Shown here piece by piece: positions 45,000-47,762 of a DNA stretch of 47,762 nt (position 1 is the stretch's first letter; the number at the start of each line of letters is the position of its first letter). The notes beneath the pieces were generated by a model. The model ran no database searches. It saw only the letters and a list, made by a program, of their open reading frames with translations, and was not told the origin of the DNA. The stretch covers positions 1 through 47,762 of the forward strand of contig NZ_CAKLBV010000034.1 in NCBI RefSeq assembly GCF_920984675.1, in the 5' to 3' direction. The translations under genes were made by a program, and so were the position numbers. Source of the DNA: Methylobacterium sp. Leaf118 (GTDB taxonomy: Bacteria; Pseudomonadota; Alphaproteobacteria; Rhizobiales; Beijerinckiaceae).

Positions 45000-46388
45000 T
45001 CAGGTCTGCGCGGCCGGATGCAGGGGGCGGTGGCGGATCAGGGCCCGCGCGCTGAGATCGAGGCCGATCAAGGCGAGGATCGCGAGGCCGGTCAGCGGGA
45101 ACAGGGCGCCGAGGCCGAGCACCAGACCGGTGACGCCGGCCATCACCCGACGGTCGCGCGGCAGCGGCGGCACGCCGAGGCGACCGGAGGGGCGTCGCTT
45201 CCACCACATCACGCCGGCGCTGACCGCGAGCAGGATCGTGGCGAGGCAGAAAGCCAGCATGGCGAACTGGTTCGCCCGGCCCCAGACCTCGCCCTTGTGC
45301 AGGCCGATCCCGAACTGGATCGCCTGCCCCACCGGGCCGATGTCCGAGAAGTGCACGTCGACGAGGGGCCGGCCCGTATACTGGTCGAGGGAGACCATGC
45401 GCTGCCCTGTGACGGTGCGGGGATAGGCGGAGGCCGCGTAGACGCCGGCCTCGCCCACCGGAAGCGCCAGCTCGAACCCCGCCGGCATCCCCATCGCCTT
45501 CAGGTTCGCCACCGCCCGGTCGAGGCCGATGGCGGGCGCGGGGCTGGGCGTGGAGCGGGGGACCGGCGCGTCCTGCATCGTCCAGCCGGGCTCGTTGAGC
45601 ACGGCCCGCATCGGCAGCGTGGAGACCGGGCGGTCGGCCCAGAGCTGGCGCGGCTGGCCGAGCCCGGCGGCGTTCGACCAGGCCCGCATTTCCTGCCCCC
45701 ACCAGCCCGACCAGGGCAGGCCGGTGAGCGCGAGGAAGAGCAGGCCCGACCCGGCGAAGAGCCCGGTCACAGCGTGCAGGTCGCGCCACCAGACCCGGCG
45801 GCGGGGCGTCTCCCGCACCGAGAGGAGGCCGCCCGTCCGGCTGCGCGGCCACCAGAGATAGGCGCCGGTCACCACGAGGATGACGGCAAAGCCCGCGACG
45901 ATCTCGACGACGAGATTCGCCGCCGGCCCGAACAGGGTGAGGCTGTGCAGCCGCCGCACCACACCGAAAAATTCCTCCGCCGCCGGCACCACGTCGAGCA
46001 CGTCGCCCCGATAGGGATCGAGGAAGACGAGGGTCCGGTTCTCGTCCACGCGCATCGTGACGAGGGCCGAGCCGGTCGCCCGGGCCGGCTCGATATAGGA
46101 GAGCGGCGCGCCCTCGGGCACCGCCTGCATCGCGTTGAAGACGAGGCGGTCGGGTCCGAACGAACCGCCGGAGGACGGCGCCACGACGGTGCGGTGGGCG
46201 AAGACGGTCCCGTCGATCTCGGCCTTGAACAGGTAGAGCGCCCCCGTCGCCGAGAGCAGGATCAGGAAGGGCAGGCAGAGGAGGCCGGCATAGAAGTGCC
46301 AGCGCCAGACGGCGCGGTAGACGGCCTCGCGCAGCAGCACGGGCGCACGCGCGGTCACCGCGGCGGCGCCCTGGGGCGGAGATGGCAT
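45000..46388 (-). CDS. PepSY-associated transmembrane protein (metal-uptake partner)
   Basis: A 462-residue inner-membrane protein of the PepSY_TM family. The first membrane helix is AVWRWHFYAGLLCLPFLILLSATGALYLF (about 27-55). Paired PepSY segments follow in the periplasm, with helices FGVVRRLHSLTLFG...VEIVAGFAVILVVTGAYLWW and WWRDLHAVTGLFAGSGLLFLALTGLPWSGWWGQ. A final pair comes before WWKRRPSGRLG and the C-terminal helix. Conserved His residues lie near the membrane faces. Such proteins accompany siderophore receptors and are proposed ferric-siderophore reductases. It sits between the DUF2946 gene and the TonB receptor, all on the minus strand, so an operon is likely. Confidence 0.88.
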   Translation of the reverse strand: MPSPPQGAAAVTARAPVLLREAVYRAVWRWHFYAGLLCLPFLILLSATGALYLFKAEIDGTVFAHRTVVAPSSGGSFGPDRLVFNAMQAVPEGAPLSYIEPARATGSALVTMRVDENRTLVFLDPYRGDVLDVVPAAEEFFGVVRRLHSLTLFGPAANLVVEIVAGFAVILVVTGAYLWWPRSRTGGLLSVRETPRRRVWWRDLHAVTGLFAGSGLLFLALTGLPWSGWWGQEMRAWSNAAGLGQPRQLWADRPVSTLPMRAVLNEPGWTMQDAPVPRSTPSPAPAIGLDRAVANLKAMGMPAGFELALPVGEAGVYAASAYPRTVTGQRMVSLDQYTGRPLVDVHFSDIGPVGQAIQFGIGLHKGEVWGRANQFAMLAFCLATILLAVSAGVMWWKRRPSGRLGVPPLPRDRRVMAGVTGLVLGLGALFPLTGLAILALIGLDLSARALIRHRPLHPAAQT

Positions 46389-46428
46389 GGGGAAACGGTC
46401 CGGGCCTGAGGGATCGGGAAGGGATCGC

Positions 46429-46791
46429 TCAGGCGGCGGGCGGACCTCGCGGGCTCGTCCCCTGGTCGGGCGGGGCGCGGGCGCGGGCGGCGGGGTCCGG
46501 CCGCCAGGTCACGGAGGTCACCACGAGTGGCCACGCCAGCGCGGCGAAGGGGGTCTCGGGGGGCGGGCCGGCCTGGATCCCCTGCACCTGGGTGCAACAG
46601 GCGTGATGCCGGCAGCCGGTGCCCTCGTCGGGCGCCTCGGCCGCCGCGTGCTGGGTGCAGATCTCGCTGCCGGCCGAGACCGGCATCACGGGGGCGAGGG
46701 CGCCGAGGAAGGCGTGCAGGACGAGCGCGTAGAGCGCGATCACCCCGATGATCGCGCGGCCGTACACCGATCGTGGCGGGCGTTCGCGCAT
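46429..46791 (-). CDS. DUF2946-like small protein with Cys/His cluster
   Basis: A 120-residue protein with one N-terminal membrane helix (AIIGVIALYALVLHAFLGALAPVM). A periplasmic Cys/His cluster CTQHAAAEAPDEGTGCRHHACC then suggests metal binding. A second hydrophobic stretch (FAALAWPLVV) and a Pro/Arg-rich tail follow. This arrangement fits DUF2946, often next to TonB receptors and copper or iron genes. The ATG at 46791 is preceded by AGGGA; TATAGG lies only a few bases upstream, so the transcript could be nearly leaderless. It heads the run with the PepSY and receptor genes. Confidence 0.7.
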   Translation of the reverse strand: MRERPPRSVYGRAIIGVIALYALVLHAFLGALAPVMPVSAGSEICTQHAAAEAPDEGTGCRHHACCTQVQGIQAGPPPETPFAALAWPLVVTSVTWRPDPAARARAPPDQGTSPRGPPAA

Positions 46792-46935
46792 GATCCCTAT
46801 AGTGGCCCCTCGGGGAACGCCCGCCGCGCCGCTTTGCGTGACGCGTCCGGTCGTTCCGTCGCGTCCTCTTTGGGGCCGGCGGGTCGGGCGGTCAACGTGT
46901 CGGGTGGGGCCACGCCTGCGCCGATGCCTCGGGCG

Positions 46936-46979
46936 GGCCAAGGGCGGGCCAAGGGTAGGCCAAGGGTAGGCCAAGGGCG
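46936..46979. repeat. 11-bp tandem repeat
   Basis: Four consecutive 11-bp units GGCCAAGGG(CG/TA) at 46936-46946, 46947-46957, 46958-46968 and 46969-46979. They lie in the gap between the DUF2946 gene and the small membrane peptide. The two inner units are identical. Confidence 0.85.
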
Positions 46980-46999
46980 GCCTTGCGCTGCCTCGGCGC

Positions 47000-47146
47000 T
47001 CAGGCCTCGGTGCGCTTGAGGAAGAGGGCCGCGCGCTTGCTCGCGCTGCCCTCGGCATCTGGATTGCGCACTTCCCGCAATCGCGCCGCGTGCCCGTCCA
47101 CGAACAGGAGGAGGACCGTCAATACCAGTAGAACTTTCGAGGCCAT
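47000..47146 (-). CDS. 48-residue membrane or secreted peptide
   Basis: Begins MASKVLLVLTVLLLFVDGHA, a hydrophobic segment that is either a membrane anchor or a signal peptide. A basic, charged remainder follows (RLREVRNPDAEGSASKRAALFLKR). GGGGG precedes the ATG at 47146. In-frame upstream starts at 47170 and 47221 exist, but the hydrophobic start argues for 47146. I recognise no family. It is codirectional with the sensor kinase upstream, 137 bases away. Confidence 0.5.
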   Translation of the reverse strand: MASKVLLVLTVLLLFVDGHAARLREVRNPDAEGSASKRAALFLKRTEA

Positions 47147-47283
47147 GGCCCCCGAACCCTCACGCTTCATCGGCGTGGGTCTACCCGCTGGATGCAGGCC
47201 CACGGATGCGCTGGCGCACACAGCCCGGCGCCGGATGCATCGGAACGCGCCCGATATGCGGAGAAAGGCGGACGGTTATGCCG

Positions 47284-47762
47284 TCAGGGCATGGCCCAAT
47301 GCAGGACGACGCGCAGGCCGCCGAGGTCCGAGCGGCCGAGGCGCATCTCGGCGCCCGTCGCCTCGACGAGGTCGCGGGCGATGGCGATGCCGAAGCCGGT
47401 GCCGGGCCGGCTCTCGTCCCAGCGCCGGCCGCGGGCGATGCCGGCGATGGCCCCCTCGCTCATGCCGGGTCCGTCATCCTCCACCACGAGGCAGGCCGCC
47501 TCCCCCTCGGCGCCGCCCGAGACGACGATGCGGCGGTGGGCCCATTTGCGGGCATTGTCGAGGAGGTTGCCGAGGATCTCGGTCAGGTCGCCTTCGTCGC
47601 CGGGGAAGGCGAGGGAGGCGGGAAGCGCGATCTCCCAGCGCAGGGCCTCCCCGTCCGGCAGGCGGCGGAGGGCCCCGACGATCCGCTCGGCCACCGGCGC
47701 GGCCGGGCAGGCGCGCCGCCGCAGGCCGCCCGAGACGGCCCGCGCCCGCGCCAGCGTCCGCT
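47284..47762 (-). CDS. Sensor histidine kinase, C-terminal part (cut by window edge)
   Basis: About 158 residues of the catalytic end of a histidine kinase, with the frame open to the right edge. Visible are the N box DLTEILGNLLDNARKWAHRRIVV, the G1 box VEDDGPGMSEGAI and the G2 box RPGTGFGIAIARDLVEATGAEMRLG. The C-terminus is VVLHWAMP. The upstream visible part (LARARAVSGGLRR) looks like the dimerisation-domain exit of PhoQ-like kinases. Sensor domain and partner regulator lie outside the window. A GTG at 47694 is only an internal codon, not the true start. Confidence 0.88.
   Translation of the reverse strand, partial: RTLARARAVSGGLRRRACPAAPVAERIVGALRRLPDGEALRWEIALPASLAFPGDEGDLTEILGNLLDNARKWAHRRIVVSGGAEGEAACLVVEDDGPGMSEGAIAGIARGRRWDESRPGTGFGIAIARDLVEATGAEMRLGRSDLGGLRVVLHWAMP

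Overview
The window is GC-rich, densely coded chromosomal DNA from an alphaproteobacterium. Gene content and order point to the Hyphomicrobiales (Rhizobiales), most likely Methylobacterium/Methylorubrum or a close relative. The indicators are a DivL-type tyrosine pseudokinase, AccD lacking the zinc ribbon, a fused TsaE-AmgK protein next to MurU, a DUF3311/MctP-type symporter pair, and an Mla system whose permease carries a STAS domain. I see no tRNA, rRNA, CRISPR array, prophage or insertion sequence. Almost everything looks like core genome with a few inserted single genes.

Layout. 1-1247: 5' part of mutS (minus), cut by the window edge. 1525-6776: a small secreted protein, the HrpB helicase, a small exported protein, glyoxalase I, a XerC-type recombinase and a 45-residue membrane peptide. 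7021-10957 (minus): a hybrid histidine kinase, a DUF3311 protein and an MctP-like monocarboxylate symporter. 11208-14433 (plus): trpA-accD-folC, followed by an outer-membrane beta-barrel gene with a strong terminator. 15793-32398, mostly minus: ahcY, divL, tsaE-amgK, murU, addB, addA and trxA. This block combines methyl-cycle, cell-cycle, peptidoglycan-recycling, recombination-repair and redox genes. It is interrupted by two plus-strand genes, a PQQ sugar dehydrogenase and a DUF4188 gene.

32575-36328: a small exported protein, a DUF1489 protein, a CheZ-like phosphatase with a repeat-rich acidic tail, and an MFS transporter. 36531-38228: a methyl-accepting chemotaxis protein. 38484-42546 (plus): a lipid-transport ABC system with STAS-permease, ATPase, MCE protein and PqiC-like lipoprotein. 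42619-46791 (minus): DUF2946 protein, PepSY membrane protein and TonB-dependent receptor, a probable metal-uptake module. 47000-47762: a small membrane peptide and the C-terminal end of a sensor kinase, cut by the window edge.

Regulatory signals of note are an 18-bp SahR-like palindrome upstream of ahcY, a GTTC-N7-GTTC LexA-type box between addB and the DUF4188 gene, a 15-bp tandem repeat upstream of mutS, a REP-like palindrome next to murU, and several near-identical terminator hairpins. I found no wholly new multi-gene system. The best leads are these regulatory sites, the TsaE-AmgK fusion and the repeat-bearing DivL and CheZ-like proteins.
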